DNA of 49,652 bases from CAYNNQ01 sp051748085. GTDB lineage: Bacteria; Desulfobacterota; Desulfovibrionia; Desulfovibrionales; Desulfonatronovibrionaceae. The position numbers and the translations under genes were made by a program. Within the stretch, counting starts at the first letter, position 1, and each line of letters begins with the position of its first letter. The stretch covers positions 1 through 49,652 of the forward strand of contig JBNJHA010000014.1 in NCBI GenBank assembly GCA_051748085.1, written 5' to 3'. Below are positions 24,727-34,001 of this stretch, in pieces. Below the pieces are notes generated by a model. That model saw only the letters and a program-made list of their open reading frames with translations, was not told where the DNA came from and made no database searches.

Positions 24727-26235
24727 TTAGGCCTTAAAGCCTTTCTTGAATTCGTCGATGGCCGCGCCTACTTTTTTGTCCAGTTCGTCGTCCAATACCT
24801 CTTTTTCCTTGATTTCAGACAGAATTTCCGCTTTTTGATTGCGCATGAACTCCAGAAGTTCATTTTCAAATCTGCTGACAAGGGATACATCGTACTCGTC
24901 CATGTAGCCGCGTGTTCCTGCGTACAGAGAAATCACCTGTTCCTGAACGGGCATGGGCTGATACTGGGGTTGTTTCAAAAGTTCGACCAGACGCTCGCCT
25001 CGGGTTAACTTCTGTTGGGTTGCCTTATCCAGATCGGATCCGAACTGGGCGAATGCCGCCAATTCCCGGTACTGAGCCAAGTCCAGGCGCAAGGTACCGG
25101 CAACCTTTTTCATTGCCTTGACCTGCGCAGAACCTCCGACTCGGGATACGGACAGACCGACGTTAATGGCCGGACGAACACCGGCGTAAAACAAATTCGG
25201 TTCAAGGTATACCTGGCCATCCGTAATGGATATAACATTGGTCGGGATATATGCGGATACGTCACCGGCCTGAGTTTCAATAATCGGCAGCGCAGTCAAA
25301 GATCCGGCGCCTTCTTTATCACTCATCTTGGCCGCGCGTTCAAGCAGACGGGAATGAAGATAAAAAACATCACCCGGAAAAGCTTCACGTCCCGGAGGCC
25401 GACGCAGAAGCAGAGACATCTGCCGATAGGCTACCGCCTGTTTTGAAAGATCGTCGTATATGATTACCGCATGCTTGCCGTTTTCTCTGTAATACTCACC
25501 CATTGCGCATCCGGCGTAAGGAGCGATGAACTGAAGCGGTGCCGGATCAGCAGCTGTAGCGGATATTACCGTTGTATATTCCATGGCTCCGTACTTACGC
25601 AAAGAATCAACAACCTGTGCGACCGACGCCTTTTTCTGACCGACAGCCACATAAAAACAATGCACATCAGTCTCTTTCTGAGCCAGTATGCAGTCAATGC
25701 CGATAGCGGTCTTTCCGACCTGGCGGTCGCCGATTATCAATTCGCGCTGCCCGCGACCAATCGGGGTCATGGCATCAATAGCCTTGAGCCCGGTATACAT
25801 CGGTTCATGCACGGACTTCCTGGGAACAATTCCCGGAGCCTTGCTTTCAACCGGTCTGAATTCCTTGGCCTGAATCGGGCCCTGGCCATCCAGGGGATTG
25901 CCCAAGGGGTCAATAACCCGGCCTTTTACCGCGTCCCCCACAGGAACCTGCACAATTTTTCCAGTCCGTTTAACCAGGTCACCCTCTTTAATCTCGGTAT
26001 CTTCTCCGAGAAGAGCGACACCGACACTGTCCTCTTCCAGATTAAGAACCATGCCGTTGACTCCGCCCGAAAACTCAAGGAGCTCCATGGCCATGGCGTT
26101 GTCCACTCCATAAACCCGGGCAATTCCGTCACCAACAGACAGAACAACGCCGGTTTCGCTCATTTCCACGCGTTGTTCATAGTTTTTAATCTGATCCTCA
26201 ATAATCTGGCTGATTTCTTCTGCTTTGATTTGCAT
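24727..26235 (-). CDS. atpA: ATP synthase alpha subunit
   Basis: Non-catalytic nucleotide-binding subunit of F1; 502 residues from the ATG giving MQIKAEEISQIIEDQI, which matches the family start better than the GTG two codons earlier. The P-loop is GDRQVGKTA. The C-terminal part contains VSRVGGSAQVKAMKKVAG, followed by TLRLDLAQYREL. The gene lies immediately after atpH. Confidence 0.96.
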   Translation of the reverse strand: MQIKAEEISQIIEDQIKNYEQRVEMSETGVVLSVGDGIARVYGVDNAMAMELLEFSGGVNGMVLNLEEDSVGVALLGEDTEIKEGDLVKRTGKIVQVPVGDAVKGRVIDPLGNPLDGQGPIQAKEFRPVESKAPGIVPRKSVHEPMYTGLKAIDAMTPIGRGQRELIIGDRQVGKTAIGIDCILAQKETDVHCFYVAVGQKKASVAQVVDSLRKYGAMEYTTVISATAADPAPLQFIAPYAGCAMGEYYRENGKHAVIIYDDLSKQAVAYRQMSLLLRRPPGREAFPGDVFYLHSRLLERAAKMSDKEGAGSLTALPIIETQAGDVSAYIPTNVISITDGQVYLEPNLFYAGVRPAINVGLSVSRVGGSAQVKAMKKVAGTLRLDLAQYRELAAFAQFGSDLDKATQQKLTRGERLVELLKQPQYQPMPVQEQVISLYAGTRGYMDEYDVSLVSRFENELLEFMRNQKAEILSEIKEKEVLDDELDKKVGAAIDEFKKGFKA

Positions 26236-26240
26236 AGCCA

Positions 26241-26792
26241 CTACTCACCCCTCTTGATATTTTCTTTCAAAATTTCCAGTTGTGCCCTTATGCTGGCATC
26301 CAGAACTTTATCCCCGACCTTGAGCTTGAGTCCCCCGAGGATTTCAGGCTCCACATCGTAGTTTAGATATACAGTGTGGCCGGACTGATCTTCCAATTTT
26401 TTCTGAACCTCGTCCTTCATGCCGGAGTCCAGATCAACTGCTGTGATAAGTTCACCCCGGAGAACACCCTGTGCATCATCCAGCAAAGCTGAATAATTTT
26501 CCGTAATTTCCGGCAGGAATGCCAGCCTGTCTTTGTCCGCCAAAAACAGGCAAAAATTTACGACCGTTTTGGACAACTGCAGCTTGCCCAGGATATTTTC
26601 AATCACGGCCTTTTTTTCCTCTGTGCTGAAAACAGGATTGCGAAAGACCCGCATCAGTTCGGGCGTCTCATTCAGCACGCCGGATACCTCCGCCAAATCC
26701 TTGCCAAAGGCGGCAAGTTCATCCTGGCCCTGCTCCTGCCCGATGGCAAAGAGGGCGCGTGAATACCTTCTTGCTATTATATCACCGCTCAA
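26241..26792 (-). CDS. atpH: ATP synthase delta subunit
   Basis: Connects the peripheral stalk to the top of F1; 183 residues, with the N-terminal helical bundle IIARRYSRALFAIGQEQGQ and a C-terminal LKLKVGDKVLDASIRAQLEIL. The start appears to be TTG overlapping the atpF stop (TTGA), with AAGGTGG 8 bases upstream; no ATG is available nearby. Confidence 0.92.
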   Translation of the reverse strand: MSGDIIARRYSRALFAIGQEQGQDELAAFGKDLAEVSGVLNETPELMRVFRNPVFSTEEKKAVIENILGKLQLSKTVVNFCLFLADKDRLAFLPEITENYSALLDDAQGVLRGELITAVDLDSGMKDEVQKKLEDQSGHTVYLNYDVEPEILGGLKLKVGDKVLDASIRAQLEILKENIKRGE

Positions 26793-27361
26793 TTTAACAC
26801 CACCTTTGCTAGATAGTCGTTAATCAATCCTTTATGCTGATCCTGCGTCAGCTTCTCCCGCACCATTTGTTCAGCTGCACCAGCGACCATCTCGGCCATT
26901 TCGGCACGCAATGCCGCTATTGCCTGACTTGCTTCCTGCTCGGCATTAACCCGGGCCTGTTCGCGAATCTGTTCGGCGGTCTTCTCCGCCTTTTCAATAA
27001 TGCCCTGCTTCAGGACCTCGCCCTGCTCTTTGGCTGCGGACAAAATTTCCTCGCGTTCCTGATCAAGGTTGGCGATTCTCTTCTCCACATCCTTGAGTTT
27101 TGCTTCGGCGTCAACGCGGCGTTTTTCAAGGTCTTTAAACTCGTTTTCTATCTGATACCTTCGGCCGGTAAAAAAATCTTTGAGTCTTTTTCCGGCGATT
27201 TTATAAAGTATCCCGACAAAGATAACGAAATTAATCACCCGCCAAAACAAGTTCCACCATTTGGACGAGTCTCCGTCTCCTCCTGACTCAGCCGCGACAG
27301 CCACCCCGGCTGTAAGCGCAACAACGACCAGAGCCATGAAAATCCGTTTGTAGTTTTTCAA
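26789..27361 (-). CDS. atpF: ATP synthase b subunit
   Basis: Peripheral-stalk subunit; 190 residues. An N-terminal signal-like segment (RIFMALVVVALTAGVAVAAES) precedes the true membrane helix NLFWRVINFVIFVGILYKIAG, a layout I recall from deltaproteobacterial b subunits. A long charged helix follows to the C-terminus. It works with the shorter b' subunit encoded just upstream. Confidence 0.9.
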   Translation of the reverse strand: MKNYKRIFMALVVVALTAGVAVAAESGGDGDSSKWWNLFWRVINFVIFVGILYKIAGKRLKDFFTGRRYQIENEFKDLEKRRVDAEAKLKDVEKRIANLDQEREEILSAAKEQGEVLKQGIIEKAEKTAEQIREQARVNAEQEASQAIAALRAEMAEMVAGAAEQMVREKLTQDQHKGLINDYLAKVVLN

Positions 27362-27390
27362 AGCGTGCCCTCCTTGTCCTTAATAATATT

Positions 27391-27813
27391 TTAGGCCTGG
27401 CCCAGCACTTTGTCCGTAGCCTGCTTGGCAAAATCGTCAACCTTGCCCTTAAGGGAAGACAGGGCCGACTCCTTTTCCTTGGAAATTTTTTCCTTGGCAT
27501 CCTGCACAATTTTGGATGCCTCTGCATTGGCAGTTTCCAGCATGGATTTTTCTTCCTCCTGGCCCTCGCCTTTCCGGGTCAATCGGATTTCATTGGCTTC
27601 CTTGCGGGCTTCCTGCAATTTAGCCTCATAGGACTCCATCTTTTCACTGGCGGTTTCTGAAAAATCCTCAGCTTCCTGCAGGCCTTGAGCCATTACATCA
27701 GCCCTTTTTTTGATCATCCCGCGAATAGGCTTATACAGAATAAGATTCAAAACCAGCAGAATAATTAAAAAATTCACCAGTTGAATAAAGAAGGTAACAT
27801 TAAGTTCTATCAT
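27391..27813 (-). CDS. atpF': ATP synthase b' subunit
   Basis: Second peripheral-stalk subunit; 140 residues. A single N-terminal helix (FFIQLVNFLIILLVLNLILYKPI) is followed by a charged helix. It is the first gene of the atp operon. Subunits a and c are not in the window, as is common where atpB and atpE sit elsewhere; ion specificity (H+ or Na+) therefore cannot be judged. Confidence 0.88.
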   Translation of the reverse strand: MIELNVTFFIQLVNFLIILLVLNLILYKPIRGMIKKRADVMAQGLQEAEDFSETASEKMESYEAKLQEARKEANEIRLTRKGEGQEEEKSMLETANAEASKIVQDAKEKISKEKESALSSLKGKVDDFAKQATDKVLGQA

Positions 27814-27857
27814 ACGGCCCCCTCAGAGTATGTGAATTTTAGTTCAAAGTCAGATGG

Positions 27858-27886
27858 CCTTTAGCCAATTTAAAAAAATGTGTCAA
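27858..27886 (-). promoter_or_regulatory. Candidate promoter of the atp operon
   Basis: On the minus strand a perfect TTGACA (27886-27881) is followed after 17 bases by TAAAGG (27863-27858), a poor -10. Transcription would start about 40 bases before atpF'. No strong terminator separates bactofilin from this promoter, so read-through from the mre block is possible. Confidence 0.45.
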
Positions 27887-27979
27887 AGTATTTTTAATTA
27901 ATTTTAAGCCCGCAAACCTTCAAAAACCCTTACACACCATAAATTGTGCAGCATTTCACAAATTTTTATCCTTTTTGCT

Positions 27980-28357
27980 TCAGACCGCCTCCTCCGTATT
28001 TCCCTGACTTAGAGACTCGATATCAGGGCTTTCTTCGTCCATATTAATCTGCCCTTTGACTCTGGCACCTTCTTCCACGACCATTACCGGCGCCTGCAAT
28101 GTGCCGTAAAATTCAGCGTCCTTATACAGGACGGCCTTGTCCTTGGCCCGGACATCGCCTTCTATGCATCCGCTCTGGACCAATTGACCGACAACTACAG
28201 TGCCTTTTACTCTGGCCTCTTTTCCGATAACGAGAGTGCCCTCGGATTGGATCTCCCCGTTAAACTCGCCGTCAATGCGCACCGATCCCTGAAATATCAA
28301 TTTCCCCTGATATGATGTCCCGGTGCCCAGAAAGGCATTAATCTCTTCTTTGGCCAT
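27980..28357 (-). CDS. Bactofilin (polymer-forming cytoskeletal protein)
   Basis: Self-polymerising right-handed beta-helix protein that forms filaments or patches linked to cell shape; 125 residues from the ATG giving MAKEEINAFLGTG, chosen because GGGAG lies 5 bases upstream (an ATG four codons earlier is possible). Repeating short strands are visible in LIFQGSVRIDGEFNGEI, GTLVIGKEARVKGTVVVGQL and VMVVEEGARVKGQI. Its place directly after rodA supports a role in the cell-wall elongation machinery. Confidence 0.88.
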   Translation of the reverse strand: MAKEEINAFLGTGTSYQGKLIFQGSVRIDGEFNGEIQSEGTLVIGKEARVKGTVVVGQLVQSGCIEGDVRAKDKAVLYKDAEFYGTLQAPVMVVEEGARVKGQINMDEESPDIESLSQGNTEEAV

Positions 28358-28378
28358 TTTTGCTCCCATTTAATAATC

Positions 28379-29488
28379 TCATTTCCGCTTGAACATAAAC
28401 CTTCGCATGGAAACGTTCAAAATCAGACCGATTAGACAAAAATTCACCACGGAAGCGCTTCCTCCGTAGCTAATAAAAGGCAGTGGCATTCCGACCACTG
28501 GCATCAAACCCAGAACCATGCCGATATTGACCAGTATCTGCCAGAAAAAATAAAAGAAGACACCGATGCACAGATAGCGGCCGAAATCATCTTTGGCTTC
28601 CAGGGCGGTCCTGAATATCTGATAAAGCAACACGCAAAACAACGACAGCAGAACCATTGAGCCTACAAAGCCCCATTCCTCTCCGAATACAGCAAAAGCA
28701 AAATCTGTATGCTTTTCCGGCAAAAAACGCAACTGGCTCTGACTTCCTTCCAAAAACCCCTTGCCCCAAAAACCTCCCGAGCCGATGGCGATTTTGGATT
28801 GGATGATGTGATATCCCGATCCCAACGGATCGCTTTCCGGATTCAAAAAGGTAAGAATCCGTTCCTTTTGATATTCGTGCAGAAAAAACCACCCAAAAGG
28901 GATAACCAAAGGCAAAACAATGCAAGCCATCTTCAGCACACCGAATCGCACTCCGGCATAAAAAATCATTCCGCCGCTAAGCAAAAGCAAACTTAAGCCG
29001 GTTCCCAAATCGGGCTGCATAATCACCAGAGCGGCAGGCACGCCGACAGCAACACAAATTCGAAGCAAATTCCACCAACTGACCAGTCCCTTGACTTTGG
29101 AAAGCATTCTGGCCGTGAGCACCAGCACGCTGACTTTGGCTACTTCGCTCGGCTGCAGGTTAAACACCGCCAAATCCAGCCAGCGCTGTGATCCGCCAAT
29201 GGACTCCCCGGCCCAAAATACACTCAGGAGCAAAACAATGGTCAGTCCGTATAGATACCAGGACAGGGTAAACAAATGCCGATAATCAAAAAGCATGCAA
29301 AACAGCATGCCCCCCAAGGAAATCACGCCCCACAGAATCTGTTTCTTGTAAATAGGAGTCAGCTGAACTCCGCCTTCAATGCGCAACGCACTGGCCGAGT
29401 ACAGATTAAGCACGCCGGCGGAAAAAATTATAAGCATCAAAACCGGAATAATCCAGTTCAGATGATAAATCAGCCTGCGATCAAACAT
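28379..29488 (-). CDS. rodA: Rod shape-determining protein RodA (SEDS glycosyltransferase)
   Basis: SEDS-family peptidoglycan polymerase of the elongasome; 369 residues and about ten helices. Typical segments are DYRHLFTLSWYLYGL, QPSEVAKVSVLV and LPFISYGGSASVVNF near the C-terminus; a cytosolic-side loop HTDFAFAVFGEEWGFVGS is also conserved. The start overlaps the mrdA stop by one base (TAATG), so RodA is made together with its transpeptidase partner PBP2. Confidence 0.95.
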   Translation of the reverse strand: MFDRRLIYHLNWIIPVLMLIIFSAGVLNLYSASALRIEGGVQLTPIYKKQILWGVISLGGMLFCMLFDYRHLFTLSWYLYGLTIVLLLSVFWAGESIGGSQRWLDLAVFNLQPSEVAKVSVLVLTARMLSKVKGLVSWWNLLRICVAVGVPAALVIMQPDLGTGLSLLLLSGGMIFYAGVRFGVLKMACIVLPLVIPFGWFFLHEYQKERILTFLNPESDPLGSGYHIIQSKIAIGSGGFWGKGFLEGSQSQLRFLPEKHTDFAFAVFGEEWGFVGSMVLLSLFCVLLYQIFRTALEAKDDFGRYLCIGVFFYFFWQILVNIGMVLGLMPVVGMPLPFISYGGSASVVNFCLIGLILNVSMRRFMFKRK

Positions 29489-31281
29489 TATTTCTCCGCA
29501 AACAAATAGTCATAAAGTTTCTTGACTATCGGTCCCGCTGCAGAGCCTCCATGTCCGCCATGCTCAAGCATGACCACAACAACATAGCGTTCGGCTCCCT
29601 TTATGCCGAAACTGGCCATCCAGGCGTGATCCCGGAAACGATACGGTATTTCCTCGACCTCCAAATCTTCGTGTGCCTCCATGAGCTTGACTACCTGCGC
29701 GGTTCCGGTTTTTCCGCCTATGGTTGCTTCCCTGGTCCTGAGCCTCCAGGCTGTGCCGTGCGGTTCTTCCACTGTTTTGACCATGGTCTGCGTGATCAGA
29801 CTGCGCACTTTCGCGTCCACCGGAATTTTTTCCGGGTCCAGCTTGGTTTCGGAAAGCATTAAGGCCGGACGATAAAGCCAGCCTCCGTTTAAAAGAGCGC
29901 TTACGTATCTCGCAACCTGCAGGGGAGTAGCCAGGACAGAGCCTTGGCCAATGGAAATATTCAGCGTTTCTCCTTTTTGCCAGGAACGGCCGAATTTCTT
30001 TTTTTTCCACTCCCGATCCGGGATCAAGCCGGAACTTTCATGCGGAAGATTGATGCCGGTCCTGGATCCGAAGCCGCATTCGCGGGCAAACTTGGCCAAG
30101 CCATCCACTCCGATCTCCTCGCCCAGCTGATAGTAGTAAATATCGCAGGATTCAATCAATGAACGCTCAAAATCAACCCGACCGTGCCCGCGTCTTCTCC
30201 AGCAATGGAATATACGCCGGCCCAATCTATGTTTTCCGGAACAATAAACCTTTTTTTCCGGGTCGATTTTGTCCTGCATCAAGCCGCAAGCGGAAACGAT
30301 GAGCTTGAAAACAGAACCGGGAGGATAAGCACTTTGGATGCATCTGTTCTGCAGTGGATGCTGGGGATCGCTAACCAAAGCTTTCCATCTTTTCCGGCTA
30401 AGGCCCTGCGCGAACATATTGCTGTCAAAACCGGGAGTGCTGACCAACGCCAGAAGTTGTCCATTATCCGGATTCATGACCACGGCGCCGCCGGTCTTGT
30501 CTTCCATTATTTTGTACACTTTCTCCTGCAGATCCAAGTCAAGGGTCAGACGGACATCCTCACCCGGACGCGGAGTCAATAGTTCTTCCTCACGGATTAT
30601 GCGTCCTACAGCATCCACCTCGGTCTGTTTCAGACCCTTATCCCCGCGCAGTCGATTTTCCAGAACCGACTCCAGCCCCTGCTTGCCGACATTATCACCC
30701 AACCCCAGCTTATCGTCAGCCCGCAACTCATTTTCATTCGCCTGAGCCACATAACCCAATACGTGCGAAAGGGCGAAAGGGGCAATATAATGCCTCCGGG
30801 GACGGACAACGATATGCACCCCGGGCAGATGTTGGGCGTGGCCCTGGATATGGGCCAATTGGGTGAAAGTAAGATCCGGGATTATAATCTGGTTATTAAA
30901 CGCCTTAACTTTTTCTTTGCCCTGCTCAAAATTTTTTCTGATCTGGTTCAGCGGAACATTTGTTCTCGCGCTTACCGCCTGCAGGGTCTTTTCTATATTA
31001 TTGCAATCCTCCCGAACCAAAGCCAGACTGTAGGATGGTTCGTTTATGGCCAGCAACCGACCCTCACGGTCAAGAAGCCGCCCGCGCGGAGCATACAGCG
31101 AAAGTCTTCTCTGTTTGTTGTCCTCCGATTTACGGGCAAAATAATCTCCCTTATAGACCTGTAAATACCATAAACGCAGTCCAAAAAACAAAAAAAGAAG
31201 AATTATCAGGCAGAGAATAAGCGCCGGGCCGGCTTTTTCCCTCCAGAAAACCTCCCGTTCGGATTCATTTTGCCAGGACAA
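29488..31281 (-). CDS. mrdA: Penicillin-binding protein 2
   Basis: Transpeptidase of lateral wall synthesis, partner of RodA. One membrane helix lies near the N-terminus (PALILCLIILLFLFFGLRLWYL). A dimerisation domain beginning YAPRGRLLDREG follows, and the catalytic domain has PPGSVFKL (SxxK), ESCDIYYY (SxD in place of SxN) and GGKTGTAQ. I favour a TTG start giving MSWQNESEREVFW (597 residues), overlapping mreD by 17 bases; an ATG 22 codons earlier would force an 83-base overlap. The start is therefore uncertain. Confidence 0.9.
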   Translation of the reverse strand: MSWQNESEREVFWREKAGPALILCLIILLFLFFGLRLWYLQVYKGDYFARKSEDNKQRRLSLYAPRGRLLDREGRLLAINEPSYSLALVREDCNNIEKTLQAVSARTNVPLNQIRKNFEQGKEKVKAFNNQIIIPDLTFTQLAHIQGHAQHLPGVHIVVRPRRHYIAPFALSHVLGYVAQANENELRADDKLGLGDNVGKQGLESVLENRLRGDKGLKQTEVDAVGRIIREEELLTPRPGEDVRLTLDLDLQEKVYKIMEDKTGGAVVMNPDNGQLLALVSTPGFDSNMFAQGLSRKRWKALVSDPQHPLQNRCIQSAYPPGSVFKLIVSACGLMQDKIDPEKKVYCSGKHRLGRRIFHCWRRRGHGRVDFERSLIESCDIYYYQLGEEIGVDGLAKFARECGFGSRTGINLPHESSGLIPDREWKKKKFGRSWQKGETLNISIGQGSVLATPLQVARYVSALLNGGWLYRPALMLSETKLDPEKIPVDAKVRSLITQTMVKTVEEPHGTAWRLRTREATIGGKTGTAQVVKLMEAHEDLEVEEIPYRFRDHAWMASFGIKGAERYVVVVMLEHGGHGGSAAGPIVKKLYDYLFAEK

Positions 31282-31723
31282 AACGCTTAAACCCCTGAGT
31301 ATAGACAATAAAAAGCAGAAAATATATAATAAACTGCAGCAAAACAACTTCGGTGGATTTAAATGACGAATGCGCCGAGATATCCTGCAGTCCGATCATG
31401 GTTGAAACAACTACACCTCGCCAGATAACTCCCCAAAATAGTATGCTGAACATAAAAAAGACATTATCTCTTTCGAAGAAACTGTTCCCCATGTAAAAAA
31501 CAATCCATATTCCGGCCAGAAACAAAGTCATGCCGCCAAATGCAAGTGAACCGGCCCCTTCCTGAATAAAAATCCAGAGGATGGCCGCCCAAAATGCCGG
31601 CTGAATGCGTCCGTACTGCAAAAGCAGAACAAATGCGGGGACAAATGCGCCAACTCCGGGGAATATCTCTTCGACCCATACACCAAAAACAGTAACCGCC
31701 AGGATGAAGATAAAAACACGCAT
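31265..31723 (-). CDS. mreD: Rod shape-determining protein MreD
   Basis: Small membrane protein of the elongasome; 152 residues from the ATG giving MRVFIFILAVTVFG, 4 bases after the mreC stop. Hydrophobic helices fill most of the sequence. Similarity is weak, as usual for MreD, so the call rests on topology and on the mreB-mreC-mreD-mrdA-rodA order. Confidence 0.82.
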   Translation of the reverse strand: MRVFIFILAVTVFGVWVEEIFPGVGAFVPAFVLLLQYGRIQPAFWAAILWIFIQEGAGSLAFGGMTLFLAGIWIVFYMGNSFFERDNVFFMFSILFWGVIWRGVVVSTMIGLQDISAHSSFKSTEVVLLQFIIYFLLFIVYTQGFKRFVLAK

Positions 31724-31727
31724 GGCA

Positions 31728-32576
31728 TCAAGGCTCGCTGGACAGCATGTCGCGTTTCTCTGCGCTTTTCGCACTATTTAAAATAAATAATTGTTCTAAT
31801 GAACCAATATTAACCAGCGGACTGGCTTTAACTATCTGAAAAAGCGACACATCGGAAATCTGAATCTCTGAAACCCGGGCCACGGGGAATCCCTTTGGGA
31901 ATACTCCGGCAAGTCCGGAAGTAATCAATTCTTCATTATCGTTTAACGGGACATTCAGGGGGACATAATTGATGCTTAAAGGCGCACCCGGTCCCTGTCC
32001 GACGGCAATGGCCTGGATGCGGTTTGTGCGGCTTATCACCGGCAAACGGCTGTTGGGATCGGTCAAAAGAAGTACTTGAGAAAAATTGGAAGAAACCTTG
32101 AACACGCGACCAACCGCGCCTTGCGGACAGACAACCGGCTGATCGCGCTTTACACCGTCCCGGCGGCCTTTGTCCACAATCACTGTTTCCAGGACCCCTG
32201 TTACCCCCAGACTGTGACCGACTATTCTTGCCCCCTGCATTTCCCACTCGGGCGGCGGATTAAATCCGAGAAGTCCTTCAAGGCGGTCGGCCTCACGGAT
32301 TCTTGCCCGCAATGCATGAAGCTCATTCAGCGCAGAGTCCAGACGACTTTTCAGACGCTCATTATCACGACGGACACCCACCAGATAAATATATCTATGC
32401 CATAAATCCTCAGCTTCATCCCGGACAAAATTGCCCGGAACCAATATCCAGCCCACTGCTTCCAGACCGGTATTTGTGGCCAGCCTGTCCAGATAATGGG
32501 TTTTCCAGTTCCATGTATACAAACCCAGATAAGCTACAAGGCAAGCAATTACTATCCAGCCACCTTTCTTAAACAT
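31728..32576 (-). CDS. mreC: Rod shape-determining protein MreC
   Basis: Bitopic scaffold that activates PBP2; 282 residues. One N-terminal helix (WIVIACLVAYLGLYTWNW) is followed by a periplasmic coiled coil (NERLKSRLDSALNELHALRAR). The two beta domains contain the typical GVTGVLETVIVDKGRRDGVKRD and TDPNSRLPVISRTN segments. Confidence 0.9.
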   Translation of the reverse strand: MFKKGGWIVIACLVAYLGLYTWNWKTHYLDRLATNTGLEAVGWILVPGNFVRDEAEDLWHRYIYLVGVRRDNERLKSRLDSALNELHALRARIREADRLEGLLGFNPPPEWEMQGARIVGHSLGVTGVLETVIVDKGRRDGVKRDQPVVCPQGAVGRVFKVSSNFSQVLLLTDPNSRLPVISRTNRIQAIAVGQGPGAPLSINYVPLNVPLNDNEELITSGLAGVFPKGFPVARVSEIQISDVSLFQIVKASPLVNIGSLEQLFILNSAKSAEKRDMLSSEP

Positions 32577-32693
32577 TTTTATATGTTATCCCCTGCACCC
32601 GATCATAAAAACAAAAAATCCAACCATCAAACTATTTCCATGCTCAATATCAGTCTTCGGAAAATCGAAAAAGAAAAATTTGCCCCGTTTAAA

Positions 32694-32747
32694 CTGCTCC
32701 CACGGATAACTCCGCACTTCCGGGCGGGAGCAGATAATCAGCTCCCG
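32694..32747 (-). promoter_or_regulatory. Mutually exclusive hairpins in the mreB-mreC spacer
   Basis: In the 274-base gap after mreB, minus-strand CGGGAGC (32747-32741) pairs perfectly with GCTCCCG (32731-32725). That second arm can instead pair with GGGAGCAG (32701-32694) downstream through CTGCTCCC (32733-32726). No T-run follows either stem, so this is not a plain terminator; an attenuator, a processing site or a level control between MreB and the rest of the operon is possible. No gene is convincing in the gap. Confidence 0.4.
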
Positions 32748-32850
32748 ATTAATGAGCCTCAAAACAAGTGCTGCACTACGCGCACAAGGGATCAATTTCC
32801 AAAGGGAAAATATATCGGCCGGTAAGACACCGTTCAGACAAGAGAATTCG

Positions 32851-33891
32851 TTAATCGACAGTGACTTCTTTTAACACATCCAGGCTGTCCAGGACTTTTC
32901 CGGATCCAATAACCACCGTGGACAAGGGGTCATCAACAACAGTGATCGGCAGGGAGGTTTCTTCCCGTAGAAGCTGATCCAGGCCTTTGAGCAAAGCACC
33001 GCCGCCGGTAAGGACTATGCCCCGATCCACAATATCCGCGGCCAGTTCAGGAGGCGTCTGTTCCAGGGCTATGCGCACTCCCTGGACAATACTGTCCACC
33101 TGCTCGGAAATGGCCTTGCGCACCTCGGAAGAAGTGATCTTGATATGCTGCGGGATGCCGGAGACCAGGTCTCGCCCCTTTACCTCCATTTCCATTTCCT
33201 CGTCCGTGTCAAAAGCCGTGCCTATGGTGGTTTTTATCTGCTCCGCTGAACCTTCGCCGATAAGCATGTTATACTTTCTTTTGACGTGATGCCGGATAGC
33301 GTCATCCATTTTATCCCCGCCGACCCGGACCGAACGGCTGTATACCACGCCGGAAAGGGAGATAACCGCAACTTCCGTTGTCCCGCCGCCAATATCGACC
33401 ACCATGTTTGAAGTCGGCTCGGTTATGGGCAGGTTGGCTCCGATGGCCGCCGCCATGGGTTCCTCAACCAGATAGACTTCTCTTGCGCCGGCACTTTCAG
33501 CCGATTCCTTGACTGCGCGTTTTTCCACCTGGGTTATACCGGTCGGCACGCAGATGATTATCCGCGGCCTGACCAGCCTGCGGCTGTTGTGCACCTTGGT
33601 TATAAAGTGTCTGAGCATGGCCTCGGTCACTTCAAAATCAGCGATGACTCCGTCTTTCATCGGTCGGATGGCTGTAATATTTCCCGGGGTGCGGCCTAAC
33701 ATTTTCTTGGCCTCAAGACCAACGGACAGCACCCGATTAACCCCCTTATTATCCCGCTTGACAGCCACTACAGACGGCTCCCGAAGGACGATACCTCTCC
33801 CTTTGACATAAACACATGTATTCGCGGTCCCCAGATCTATTGCCAGGTCGCTTGAAAACATACCGAAAAAACGATTGAGAATCCTTGCCAT
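32851..33891 (-). CDS. mreB: Rod shape-determining protein MreB
   Basis: Bacterial actin homologue that organises lateral wall synthesis; 346 residues. Actin-fold nucleotide motifs are visible: SSDLAIDLGTANTCVYVKG near the start (phosphate 1), DIGGGTTEVAV (phosphate 2) and IVLTGGGALLKGLDQLL (adenosine). GGGGAAG precedes the ATG. It heads the mre block and is divergent from the radical SAM gene with overlapping promoters. Confidence 0.97.
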   Translation of the reverse strand: MARILNRFFGMFSSDLAIDLGTANTCVYVKGRGIVLREPSVVAVKRDNKGVNRVLSVGLEAKKMLGRTPGNITAIRPMKDGVIADFEVTEAMLRHFITKVHNSRRLVRPRIIICVPTGITQVEKRAVKESAESAGAREVYLVEEPMAAAIGANLPITEPTSNMVVDIGGGTTEVAVISLSGVVYSRSVRVGGDKMDDAIRHHVKRKYNMLIGEGSAEQIKTTIGTAFDTDEEMEMEVKGRDLVSGIPQHIKITSSEVRKAISEQVDSIVQGVRIALEQTPPELAADIVDRGIVLTGGGALLKGLDQLLREETSLPITVVDDPLSTVVIGSGKVLDSLDVLKEVTVD

Positions 33892-33943
33892 CTACTTCCC
33901 CATTAAAAATATTTGGTTAAAAATCACCGTTCCGCACTAATGC

Positions 33944-33975
33944 TTGAGAATATACTTTTCTTAAGTTATGTTCAA
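33944..33975. promoter_or_regulatory. Overlapping divergent promoters for mreB and the radical SAM gene
   Basis: Plus strand: TTGAGA (33944-33949), 17 bases, TATGTT (33967-33972). Minus strand: TTGAAC (33975-33970), 17 bases, TATTCT (33952-33947). The -10 of each overlaps the -35 of the other, so only one polymerase can bind at a time. Leaders would be about 20 bases (plus) and about 50 bases (minus). Confidence 0.5.
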
Positions 33976-34001
33976 GAATTCATTTTGACCGGAGTAACTG
34001 A

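Noticed and set aside
32586..32795. 69-codon minus-strand frame between mreB and mreC
   Set aside because: No ribosome binding site or domain, and it spans the alternative hairpins.
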